Assembly (NCBI GenBank): GCA_002725475.1
Contig: PBPH01000050.1
Span: 1-13,374, forward strand
From: Methanobacteriota archaeon
Lineage (GTDB): Archaea > Thermoplasmatota > Poseidoniia > Poseidoniales > Thalassarchaeaceae
Reading direction: 5' to 3'
DNA: 13,374 nt
Every line of letters starts with the position of its first letter. Position 1 is the stretch's first letter. The position numbers were made by a program, and so were the translations under genes. This document shows, piece by piece, positions 1-7,468 of the stretch. The notes beneath the pieces are model-generated. The model was given only the letters and a program-made list of their open reading frames with translations. It made no database searches and had not been told where the DNA came from.

Positions 1-1353
1 ACTTAACAAATCGATATTTGGTTGTTGCTCCCTAGGTAAAACATGGTCCAAAACATCTCGAACGATCTTTTGACCTGTTGCTTCACTATCCCATGTAATC
101 AACCCATCATCATCCCTCATAGGCAATTCTTCACCGGCAATAATGCTTTCAATATCAGAAATCCCAAATGGCTCTGCCCCGGCTTCAATGGCTAATGCTA
201 CTGCTTCAAATCCTGCAGAAGAAGAACGCCAATCACACTCACCTGAGGATGCAATAACTCGCAATTGTTCATCAGAAAGAGAGAGACCTCTTCTTAGAAC
301 TCTATTTCTCAAATATATCATCAAAGTCATTTCATCTGGTTTGGAAATCTCTACATTTACTGCAGAACGCAAAGCGGCCTGTAGAGTACCAGAAAAGGTT
401 GTTTTTTCCAAGGAAGTTAATACGACTTGAACACCTAAATTAAGACACCAATCTATCATTAAACCCAAATTATCCATCTCAACCTCGCCTGTTACCATGT
501 GTAAATCATCAACTAGTAAAGCGCTACAACCTTGTACGGCCTCTGACCAATCCTCAGGAAGCATCTTTGGGAATGAAATACCGGAAATTATTCTGACTTC
601 TGCATCGGGTATTTGGTTGAAGAATGAAGTCCCCAATGCCCATAGAAGATGGCTCTTTCCAAGCCCCTCTCCGGCAGTAATTATCAGAGGGTTGGTTCTC
701 TCTGCTGGATGAATTATTACCTCCCTTGCAGCGGTGCTAGCCAATTTATTTTCAGGACCAACCTGCCATTCAGACCAAACAAAATTTTGATTCGGCGAGA
801 AAAGAGGGGGCCATGAGGGGCGTTTTAATGCAATCTCATTTGCTACTGGATTTAGTGGCGAACGGTTTGGGATTGATTTTTCCCCAGTTAAATTAGCGTG
901 TTTTTGAACTGAATCTAGACTAGGCCTAGGATATTCGCGCTGTTCTGAAAGAACCTCGCGCCAAACTGGGGTTGCGCCATCCCTATCATCGACGGACTCA
1001 GTTACTTCACTCATAGACCATGCAGGAACATTGAGTGGAGGAGATTCGCCAGCATCATCTAGATCAATCATATTGCCTTGAGTCTCAATTCCTTGGCGCA
1101 TTCTTTGAATCCTCTCAGATGCAATGGTACCAAAATCGCCAGTGACATTTTTTACTGCTGCTGCAGTGGTAATCTGAAATGGGCCGTCATATAATTCTTC
1201 TATATGTGGAAGATTTCTCTCTCTAATGAATTGACCTAGGGACGGAGAAATGGTTTTGGATACTTCCTTCTTTGTTTCCCCTTCCAACTCACTTCCAGTA
1301 AGCAATCTACGACTTTTCTCCAATTGTTTTTGAAGAATTGTGCGCCCACCCAT
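1..1353 (-). CDS. DnaA/Hda-like AAA+ ATPase, C-terminus cut off by window edge
   Basis: The first 451 residues are visible and there is no stop before base 1. Residues 1-200 are not DnaA domain I; they are charged, low-similarity sequence. From about residue 195 the order matches the DnaA AAA+ core: P-loop AGEGLGKSH (227-235, K233), Walker B LLVDDLH (279-285, D282/D283), sensor 1 VVLTS (310-314) and a sensor-2-like arginine R376 in DWRSSSAGFEAVA. In the box VII segment the DnaA signature RLKSRF is replaced by ALRSAV (328-333), so the arginine finger seems absent. Whether the DNA-binding domain IV follows is not visible. The start at 1353 is supported by AGGTGG four bases upstream; an upstream in-frame ATG at 1383 is closed by a stop. 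It lies downstream of, and on the same strand as, the DUF835 gene and is probably co-transcribed with it. Archaeal replication normally uses Orc1/Cdc6, so I infer a role other than ordinary origin firing. The DnaA-like fold is fairly sure; the function is unknown. Confidence 0.8.
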   Translation of the reverse strand, partial: MGGRTILQKQLEKSRRLLTGSELEGETKKEVSKTISPSLGQFIRERNLPHIEELYDGPFQITTAAAVKNVTGDFGTIASERIQRMRQGIETQGNMIDLDDAGESPPLNVPAWSMSEVTESVDDRDGATPVWREVLSEQREYPRPSLDSVQKHANLTGEKSIPNRSPLNPVANEIALKRPSWPPLFSPNQNFVWSEWQVGPENKLASTAAREVIIHPAERTNPLIITAGEGLGKSHLLWALGTSFFNQIPDAEVRIISGISFPKMLPEDWSEAVQGCSALLVDDLHMVTGEVEMDNLGLMIDWCLNLGVQVVLTSLEKTTFSGTLQAALRSAVNVEISKPDEMTLMIYLRNRVLRRGLSLSDEQLRVIASSGECDWRSSSAGFEAVALAIEAGAEPFGISDIESIIAGEELPMRDDDGLITWDSEATGQKIVRDVLDHVLPREQQPNIDLLS

Positions 1354-1357
1354 ATTG

Positions 1358-1363
1358 CCACCT
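1358..1363 (-). promoter_or_regulatory. Ribosome binding site AGGTGG of the DnaA-like gene
   Basis: On the minus strand AGGTGG is followed by CAAT and then the ATG at 1353. It is a good match to the anti-Shine-Dalgarno end of archaeal 16S rRNA and decides the start of the DnaA-like gene. A leadered start fits an internal gene of an operon with the DUF835 gene upstream. Confidence 0.55.
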
Positions 1364-1408
1364 ATTCATCTACAAGAGGTCATGATTATCAATAATGCCT
1401 GAAAATTA

Positions 1409-3763
1409 TTATCCTTCAAAGTCTTTTAACAGTGATTTTACTTCATCAATTCGTTTGAATAGGACCAATTGTTCTCTATATTTAGAGGCAACCTTTGGTT
1501 CAATTACTGAGCGGTCTTCTTGAACGTTTAATCTCTTGATTAAATCATCAACCAATAATGATTTATTTTCCAAATCCTCTAGCATTATCATTCCCTCTTT
1601 AGAATTCGCTTCTATTCGCTCAACAAGATGGCGGATTGGATGCCCCTTGTCCCCTAAAGAACTGATTCTTTCTAGGATATCTAACTTAATTCCAGAACTA
1701 CTAACCATCTGTTCTCTGTCAGAGTAAAGTGCATCCAACTCTGAACCAACCAATAACTGAGTTAGTGTCTTGACATGTTGAGCACGGCTAGCTGATTCTC
1801 TGGCATTGGGATGATCATCCATTTCAGGGGTTTTGCCTCGGGCGTTCGCATGTGCAGCACTATCGGCAGCAGCACCCCATTGCCTAACATGTAAGCGAGA
1901 AATAGATGATGATTCGACATTCTTTACTTTGTGACGAACAGCTCGTGAATTATCTACTGCAGCACCCATACCTCGAGTTTCAAGGACCTCCCAATCCCTT
2001 TCTTCAGTAGTAATCCAATCACCAACATCTCTGAAGTCGTCCATTTTTGAATTTAGAGCTGTGACTGATGAATCTATCGCATCATAACCGGAATCTACCA
2101 ATTCACCATCAAATGGTTTGCCATTTGTTGCTGCATAATGCATAGATCCCTTTTCAAGTTGCAATATATCTGGTTTCCGAGGGACTCTAAGTCTCCTTTT
2201 AGATTTCTCACGGTGGTTTACTGTTGGCTGCATTGGAACTTTTTCAATTTCGACATTTTCATCAATTAATTCAGCCTTATTTATTTCTTCAATTGATTCA
2301 CCTGAATCTTGATTGGAATCTATTTCCTCTGCTTCAACATCATCTGAAATTTCATTCTGAACACTTTCTTTTGTTTCCACTTTCACTTCGATTTCTTCGC
2401 GATTAGCAGACGGAGCAGTTGCCCAATCAGGTAATTGTAAATCTTCATCTTCATTGATTTGAGAATATTCGTTTGAGGGGGCCGCTTCTTCTTTAGTTTC
2501 AAATTCCGAGGGAAGTGCTTCTGTTGCCTCCTCTTCAAGTTTAATCTCATCAATTAGCGTTCGTGCTGAAAAAGAGGTCTCGGGTTGTTGGAACTCTATG
2601 GGCTTAGATTCATCTTGCCTTGCTTGCTCGTCACTACTAAGCAACCTAGCAGCCGCAGCCTTGAAATCGTCTGCAGCCTCACTTACAACATTGATCGTCT
2701 TCGGTTCTGGAATTGTAGCGCCTTCAGAATCTTGACTGAATGAATGGCCTTCTACCACTGCTGGCCTTTCGGCCCATTCTCTTGCTCGATCAATAGGAAT
2801 TTGATCACATTCCCTCAATAATAGAGCCCTCTCTCTCCCATCCCAAACATCGAGATCTGCTGGTATCAAAACGATATCGTCGGAAGTTGAAACTACGTCA
2901 AGTAAATCCCTCAACATACCCAATAAACGACTAAAGCCATGAATAACACTAAGATATTCTACTCCGTCAATCACAATTACGGATCTAGTTGAACCCCATA
3001 GGAACTCATCACATTCTCTGCGTACCGATTCAAGCCCCGGATGTAGGGATTTCACGCCCTCGATTTCACGCTCTGAAAGCCAACGGCAGCAGGATGGGGG
3101 GAACCCATACTGTTCGGCAAGGTGTTTTGGGGGCGAACGGGAAATGACAAGTAAAGGATGCCCAATAGACCCTAGATGTGCTGCTATTTGCATTACTGAA
3201 TCAGGAGTTTGATCATCAATGAGATAACTACTTCCCGATTCCAACTCCTCGCCTGGTTTGTATTCGATAATTTCAGAGATTTTTTGTTCTACTGAATCAT
3301 CGACTTCCTCAGTAAGAGAACTTTCAGTCATGGTCCAGTCTCTTTTTTGTTTATGCCTCCACCAATGAGAGTCACTTTTCGTATCAATTATCCAACCCTC
3401 AATTTTCTGACCTGAAATCGAGTCCTCTTCTTGAATGTGTAACTTAGCCTCTGGATGTAAATCGGAAATTAAACCAAGGTCAACATCGGTGTGAACTGAA
3501 ATCCGAGATGAATCGTCAGCGGCGCACTTCCGCAACTCAACTAATGCGGAATGGCCCATTAGAAGAGATTCATACTCAAAAAGAGCCATTGCCGGCTTTC
3601 CTTCGACAATCACAAGTTGAGCTACGGTTGCCGGAGAGGAATCCTTTTCGATTCTGAAATACCCATCCCCCCCCTCACGATCAAAGTCAATAAGGAGTAA
3701 CTCAAGAACACCTGAACCACCTCTCCGCACCTCTTTGGTGACGCCCTTTGGTAGTTCGGCCAT
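1409..3763 (-). CDS. DUF2226-DUF835 protein with acidic linker and helical C-terminal region
   Basis: With the ATG at 3763 the protein has 784 residues; a GTG at 3787 would add eight. I prefer the ATG because the DUF2226-like part begins with the typical ELPKG right after it. Numbering from the GTG: residues 9-118 resemble DUF2226 (ELPKG, then GDGYFRI and QLVIVEGKPAMALFEYE); 183-332 match DUF835, with SSYLIDD, PLLVISRSPP, CRWLSE, the hallmark VIVIDGVEYL (270-279), HGF and IVLIPADLDVWDGRE; 390-525 is a very acidic, probably disordered linker; 527-540 is a basic patch; 670-792 is mostly helical with coiled-coil character. Both domains are known mainly from archaea and have no assigned biochemistry. 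No signal peptide or membrane segment is visible, so it is probably cytosolic. The DUF835 part reads like a RecA/KaiC-type core that kept a Walker-B-like strand but no Walker A; that is inference. It precedes the DnaA-like ATPase, suggesting they act together. Confidence 0.8.
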   Translation of the reverse strand: MAELPKGVTKEVRRGGSGVLELLLIDFDREGGDGYFRIEKDSSPATVAQLVIVEGKPAMALFEYESLLMGHSALVELRKCAADDSSRISVHTDVDLGLISDLHPEAKLHIQEEDSISGQKIEGWIIDTKSDSHWWRHKQKRDWTMTESSLTEEVDDSVEQKISEIIEYKPGEELESGSSYLIDDQTPDSVMQIAAHLGSIGHPLLVISRSPPKHLAEQYGFPPSCCRWLSEREIEGVKSLHPGLESVRRECDEFLWGSTRSVIVIDGVEYLSVIHGFSRLLGMLRDLLDVVSTSDDIVLIPADLDVWDGRERALLLRECDQIPIDRAREWAERPAVVEGHSFSQDSEGATIPEPKTINVVSEAADDFKAAAARLLSSDEQARQDESKPIEFQQPETSFSARTLIDEIKLEEEATEALPSEFETKEEAAPSNEYSQINEDEDLQLPDWATAPSANREEIEVKVETKESVQNEISDDVEAEEIDSNQDSGESIEEINKAELIDENVEIEKVPMQPTVNHREKSKRRLRVPRKPDILQLEKGSMHYAATNGKPFDGELVDSGYDAIDSSVTALNSKMDDFRDVGDWITTEERDWEVLETRGMGAAVDNSRAVRHKVKNVESSSISRLHVRQWGAAADSAAHANARGKTPEMDDHPNARESASRAQHVKTLTQLLVGSELDALYSDREQMVSSSGIKLDILERISSLGDKGHPIRHLVERIEANSKEGMIMLEDLENKSLLVDDLIKRLNVQEDRSVIEPKVASKYREQLVLFKRIDEVKSLLKDFEG

Positions 3764-3861
3764 GCTAATCCCGAACCCCCGTCTCACTTGACCCTCTCTT
3801 GAACGTGACCCTTGGATTACGTCTATGATGGGCTATTCTAGCAACTTCTCACATTACCGGG

Positions 3862-3876
3862 AATTATTAATTATTC
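3862..3876. promoter_or_regulatory. AT-rich TATA-like block in the divergent gap
   Basis: The gap between the DUF835 gene (minus) and the first membrane-protein gene (plus) is 155-179 bases and contains no ORF worth calling. It holds an AT-only run of the form ATTATTAATTATT, preceded by CCGGGA. Its direction cannot be decided: it lies about 70 bases before the plus-strand ATG and about 100 before the minus-strand one, so either gene would have a leader if it is used. Confidence 0.3.
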
Positions 3877-3920
3877 ATTGAAAGGCAATTTTCTGATTCA
3901 TCTACGCGCAAGAGGGATGA

Positions 3921-3942
3921 AGGGCCCCCCTAATCGGGCTTT
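3921..3942 (+). promoter_or_regulatory. Small hairpin touching the start codon of the 232-residue membrane protein
   Basis: AGGGCCC (3921-3927) can pair with GGGCTTT (3936-3942) through four Watson-Crick GC pairs, two G-U pairs and one A-U pair, with an eight-base loop. The stem ends directly at the ATG at 3943. It would form only in a leadered transcript. It may limit ribosome access or may be chance GC-rich sequence. Confidence 0.3.
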
Positions 3943-4641
3943 ATGTCTGACCTGCCCGATGGCGCCAACTATTGGTCAGTTAATCGAGAAATCTCTGACT
4001 TGAAATCTCGCTTAATTTACAATGTGGTTTTTTTATCAATGGCGATTATTGCAGGACTCTTCTTAATGTCTAAAATTCTAGGTATTTTCGATTTATTGAA
4101 CTTTTATTCATCTACAATACCCATTGTAATAGCGATTATATATTTCTTCAAAATTATTCAAAAAACTGCAACTAGAATGAGTATGCTAAACATGGTTGCA
4201 ATAGGTGAAGGCCACCCTTGGCACCCCTCTGAAGAAATTGGCGATACTTCTGTTTGGGTTAGAGATGCTGAAAAGTGGCACAAAATCGCTAAAGGAGTGC
4301 GCCTATTTGCCCAATCTGATCCAATAATTGAGCGTACTCTGTTGAAAAATAATGACGAAAATGGGAAAATATTGCTTACATGGCCATATCTGCTAGATTC
4401 CGAAGTTAAAAAATTGATTGCACTTGTTAATCAAGCATTAGCATACCAAGATGCACAAGATAGGATAGAAGGCCAAGATGACCCAATAGAAACTGCAAGA
4501 GGTAGAGAAAAACAGGAATTTTATCCTGTCGAGAGGGAGTGGCAAGAGACCACTCCTGGGTCACTTACCCCCCAACCTGGAGCACTACTTAGACAAATAA
4601 AAGTAAAAAGTTCCGACATTATTCAAAAGGACAAAGAATAG
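3943..4641 (+). CDS. Unrecognised membrane protein, two transmembrane segments
   Basis: This is a 232-residue protein whose family I do not recognise. Two hydrophobic stretches lie near residues 25-45 (YNVVFLSMAIIAGLFLMS) and 58-74 (TIPIVIAIIYFF), separated by a short loop. The rest, about 155 residues, is a soluble domain with a WHPSEE / VWVRDAEKWHKIAKG stretch (93-118) and a charged, proline-containing tail (175-232). With a short N-terminus and KSR before the first segment, both ends are likely cytoplasmic. It is divergent from the DUF835/DnaA-like pair and 21 bases upstream of another membrane protein on the same strand, so those two are probably one transcription unit. Coding status is supported by length, by the plausible membrane topology and by the tight fit with its neighbours. 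No function can be assigned. Confidence 0.7.
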   Translation: MSDLPDGANYWSVNREISDLKSRLIYNVVFLSMAIIAGLFLMSKILGIFDLLNFYSSTIPIVIAIIYFFKIIQKTATRMSMLNMVAIGEGHPWHPSEEIGDTSVWVRDAEKWHKIAKGVRLFAQSDPIIERTLLKNNDENGKILLTWPYLLDSEVKKLIALVNQALAYQDAQDRIEGQDDPIETARGREKQEFYPVEREWQETTPGSLTPQPGALLRQIKVKSSDIIQKDKE

Positions 4642-4662
4642 GTATTCAATTGTACTTCTTTC

Positions 4663-5286
4663 ATGAATGTTAATGCGGCGTACTACTCACCAAGAGTTAT
4701 GGGCACGTGGCGTGACCGCTTGGAGTCTCTTGATGATGAGCAGAGAGAAATGCTACTTGGTTCATCTTTATCACAAAGATTTGCTGCTTGGCCATTATCG
4801 ATTAGTCATCCAGCAATTGTCGGTGCATTTTATGGCCTTCTTCTGACAATAGCCCTCATACTACCTTATGGAATGTTGAATGACTGGGAAATATCATTAT
4901 GGTCAAAAAATACAGCTTTCATGGGACTAAGTATGGCTCTAGGAATGGCAATTGCTGGGCAAATTTCGGCATTGATGAATAGAATCGTTCAGCGACCACC
5001 TATAGCCCCCCCTAGAGTATTACTTTTCTCTGCCCCATTTGTAGGATTTGCAGCCCTAATTGGGCTTTGGATGGAAATATTACCCCAATTCCCAGAAATA
5101 ATTGCTTGGATTATTCTAATATTACCCGGGCCAATTTACGTACATCTCTCGTGGGCTCCAAGGCACAGGATGCTAACAATGCTTGAAGACGGTATTAATC
5201 CATTCAATATTACAAGCAAAATAGAAGTTGGGGAAAGAGAAAAAGAGAGAGAATTGGAAGAAGCAGTTGATGCACTTGAAGATTGA
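4663..5286 (+). CDS. Unrecognised membrane protein, four transmembrane segments
   Basis: This is a 207-residue protein that I do not recognise. An amphipathic, charged N-terminus (GTWRDRLESLDDEQREMLL, residues 14-32) precedes four hydrophobic segments near 50-70, 84-104, 117-138 and 144-162. A cytoplasmic tail follows that becomes an almost purely charged helix (EREKERELEEAVDALED, 191-207). The basic loop NRIVQRPPIAPPR between segments 2 and 3 is likely cytoplasmic, giving both ends inside. An in-frame ATG at 4699 (MGTWRD) is a reasonable alternative start, since the first 12 residues look less conserved in character. It follows the two-segment membrane protein by 21 bases. The stop codon directly abuts the stop of the convergent kbl-like gene. 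Confidence 0.7.
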   Translation: MNVNAAYYSPRVMGTWRDRLESLDDEQREMLLGSSLSQRFAAWPLSISHPAIVGAFYGLLLTIALILPYGMLNDWEISLWSKNTAFMGLSMALGMAIAGQISALMNRIVQRPPIAPPRVLLFSAPFVGFAALIGLWMEILPQFPEIIAWIILILPGPIYVHLSWAPRHRMLTMLEDGINPFNITSKIEVGEREKERELEEAVDALED

Positions 5287-5297
5287 TTAAATCAATC
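5281..5297. repeat. Perfect 17-base palindrome across two convergent stop codons
   Basis: The sequence is GATTGATT-A-AATCAATC, eight bases on each arm around one central A. It contains the TGA of the plus-strand membrane protein (5284-5286) and the TAA of the minus-strand kbl-like gene (5287-5289). With no gap between the genes, each transcript must end inside the other gene or at this element. A role as a bidirectional terminator or protein-binding site is conjecture, because archaeal termination usually relies on T-runs. Confidence 0.5.
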
Positions 5298-6468
5298 CAA
5301 TAGATTTACCTGCAATCTCGTAAACTCTTAGAATCTCGTCAAGATTTTCATCACTTAATCCTGCAGATAACTGATTACGGACGCGAGCCCCGTCTCTTGC
5401 AACCATTGGGAAAACTATGGCTCCAGCGACAACACCCAATTTACGTAATTCAACTGACAGTTGCTTTGCAATGTCAGATGCACCACACATTACTGGAATA
5501 ATTGGAGTGGTTGACATCCCCAAATCAAATCCAAGAGCACTCATCTCTTTTCGGAATCGATTGGTATTTTCCCATAAACGTGCATGATGTTCAGGCTCCT
5601 CCATCAGAACCTCCACAGCAGCCTTTTGTGCTGCGGCGACTCCTGGAGGTTGGCTACCTGATAACAACCATGAACGAGAGTGGTTCAGTGCATGATTACG
5701 AACCTGTTCGCTTCCAGCAACTATACCCCCTTGAACCCCCAATGCTTTGGAAAATGAGCCGATTTCAAAATCAACTCTACCTTGAAGTTTGAAGTGATCA
5801 ACTATTCCTGCACCACCATCACCGAGAACACCTTCACCATGACAGTCGTCCACGAATACCATGGCATCGTGTTCTTCAGCCAATTCAGTGATTTCTTCTA
5901 ATGGCGCAATGTCGCCGTCCATAGAGAAAACACCATCCGTAATGATTAGCTTCCGCTCACTTTTTGAGTGCTCTTTCAGAACTTGTTCCAATGCTGAAAC
6001 ATCATTATGAGGATATACTGCTCTACTCGCCTTAGTAAGCCTAACACCATCTATGATTGAACCATGATTCAACTCATCAGATATGATGACATCTTGTTTT
6101 CCAGTCACAAGTGTTGGTATCAGGCCAACATTTGCAGTATAGCCCGCAGAATAAATCAGAGAGGCTTCCACTCCTTTGAACTCAGCAACTTTTTGCTCTG
6201 CTTCAAGATGAATGTCCATTGTCCCACTAATTGCTCTAACTGAGCCACTCCCAGCACCATATTTCTTAGTCGCTGCAACAGAAGCAGCAATCACTTTTGG
6301 ATGAGTTGTTAGATTGAGATAATTGTTAGCAGATAGCATCAGCATTTCTTTACCATCAACTTGACAACTCGGAGTACTTGCAGATTCAAGAGTTGGCGGC
6401 TCCCATTGCAAATTTTGTGATTTTAACTCCTTGAAACGTTCCCGCATCCACGGAATGTCCCTCGCCAT
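5287..6468 (-). CDS. kbl: Glycine C-acetyltransferase (2-amino-3-ketobutyrate CoA ligase) family, PLP-dependent
   Basis: The 393 residues match the usual length of the alpha-oxoamine synthase family. Visible are NNYLNL (48-53), the GSVRAISGT substrate-loop region (75-83), DELNHGSIIDG with the ring-stacking His135 (131-141), TDGVFSMDGD (177-186), FVDDCHGEGVLG with Asp207 and His210, and the PLP lysine Lys241 in GSFSKALG. The tail TPIIPVM and ARVRNQLSAGL resemble Kbl more than the biotin enzyme BioF. The predicted reaction converts 2-amino-3-ketobutyrate plus CoA into glycine and acetyl-CoA, the second step of threonine breakdown, in the cytosol. No threonine dehydrogenase gene is in view. It is the last minus-strand gene of the gcdH-etfBA group, 65 bases after etfA, so it may be co-transcribed or have its own promoter. 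BioF or another CoA/amino-acid pair cannot be excluded; no biotin gene is nearby. Confidence 0.82.
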   Translation of the reverse strand: MARDIPWMRERFKELKSQNLQWEPPTLESASTPSCQVDGKEMLMLSANNYLNLTTHPKVIAASVAATKKYGAGSGSVRAISGTMDIHLEAEQKVAEFKGVEASLIYSAGYTANVGLIPTLVTGKQDVIISDELNHGSIIDGVRLTKASRAVYPHNDVSALEQVLKEHSKSERKLIITDGVFSMDGDIAPLEEITELAEEHDAMVFVDDCHGEGVLGDGGAGIVDHFKLQGRVDFEIGSFSKALGVQGGIVAGSEQVRNHALNHSRSWLLSGSQPPGVAAAQKAAVEVLMEEPEHHARLWENTNRFRKEMSALGFDLGMSTTPIIPVMCGASDIAKQLSVELRKLGVVAGAIVFPMVARDGARVRNQLSAGLSDENLDEILRVYEIAGKSIGLI

Positions 6469-6533
6469 GATTCACAGACGGGGACTCGCTCTTTTTGCGT
6501 TGCGCACCAGAATTAGAATTGAAAAGAATGCAA

Positions 6534-7457
6534 TCACTGAAGTTTCGCTATCTCAGATGCAAGAATTGGAAGCGCCTCTTCCCAAGTAGAAACAATCCCA
6601 TAATCTGCTACCTTGAAGATTGGAGCTTCTGGGTCCTTATTGATGGCAACGATATACTTGCTAGTTCTCATACCAGCAAGATGCTGAATTGCACCGCTAA
6701 TTCCTACTGCGATATACAGGCTAGGATTCACTGTCTTACCTGTTTGTCCTACCTGCATGCTGTGAGGTATTGGATCCCAAGCATCAACAGCGGCACGGCT
6801 AGCACCAACTGCTGCCCCAACCCCTTCAGCAATGGAATACAATTTGTCGAAATTTTCAGGATTACCCATTCCACGGCCACCCGATATTATGATGTCTGCA
6901 TCTGAAACATCAAGCCTCTCACTAGCCTTAGCAATGGCTTCTTTGACCGCAATTTTCACATCGCCACTCTGTTGTACTGTTGCAGATTCCGCACTACCGC
7001 CATCACCCGCTGGTGAAAATGTGTTAGCACGAAGTGTAATGCCACAACTACCTGAAATGGTAACATCCTGCATCGCTTTACCAGAATAAATTGGATGGGT
7101 CATATTTAGCCCATCTGAAAGAGTCACAACATCTTGTACGACTGGTATGTTTCGTCGTGCAGCAATTCGAGATACTACATCTCTACCCTGAGCAGTGGCA
7201 GCCCCCATGATGACGCCTTCGCCAGCTGCTGCATCAAATGCAGTAGCCCAAGCACCCCCATCAAAAGTGGAAAAGCAATCTCCATTTACTGAGAGGACTT
7301 TACCGACGCCTGAAATTCCTGATGCTTCATCTGCACCTACACCCCCTGCACAGAGGATTGTTGGTGACACCCCCAATGAAGATGCCGCGCCTACCAGTTG
7401 GCGAGTAACTGCATGAAGTTGATTTCCTTGAGTTTCTGCTATGATTGTAATTTCCAT
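6534..7457 (-). CDS. etfA: Electron transfer flavoprotein alpha subunit
   Basis: The 307 residues are normal for EtfA. The C-terminal FAD-binding domain is textbook: SGGRGMG (192-198, Arg195), DPIPHSMQVGQTGKTV (228-243), LYIAVGISGAIQHLAG (247-262) and INKDPEAPIFKVADYG (272-287). The N-terminal half (MEITIIAE...) is the nucleotide-like alpha/beta domain that pairs with EtfB. With EtfB it forms the soluble FAD/AMP heterodimer that accepts electrons from acyl-CoA dehydrogenases and passes them to a quinone reductase, which is not in this window. It starts 11 bases after the etfB stop and is preceded by GGGGG as a likely ribosome site, so the two are translated from one message. The upstream gcdH is the obvious electron donor. 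The identification is secure. Confidence 0.96.
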   Translation of the reverse strand: MEITIIAETQGNQLHAVTRQLVGAASSLGVSPTILCAGGVGADEASGISGVGKVLSVNGDCFSTFDGGAWATAFDAAAGEGVIMGAATAQGRDVVSRIAARRNIPVVQDVVTLSDGLNMTHPIYSGKAMQDVTISGSCGITLRANTFSPAGDGGSAESATVQQSGDVKIAVKEAIAKASERLDVSDADIIISGGRGMGNPENFDKLYSIAEGVGAAVGASRAAVDAWDPIPHSMQVGQTGKTVNPSLYIAVGISGAIQHLAGMRTSKYIVAINKDPEAPIFKVADYGIVSTWEEALPILASEIAKLQ

Positions 7458-7468
7458 TTTGATTCCCC

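Noticed and set aside
143..712. Two plus-strand open frames of 95 and 71 residues
   Set aside because: They lie fully opposite the DnaA-like gene, whose motifs are unambiguous, and their translations look like nothing known.
1..1353. A true bacterial dnaA with a replication origin beside it
   Set aside because: The N-terminus is not DnaA domain I, the arginine finger is missing, and I saw no cluster of DnaA boxes or AT-rich unwinding element in the short flanking gap.
5287..6468. BioF (8-amino-7-oxononanoate synthase) for the PLP enzyme
   Set aside because: The C-terminal TPIIPVM and ARVRNQLSAGL stretches fit Kbl better and no biotin gene is nearby, but the two are close and the choice is not certain.
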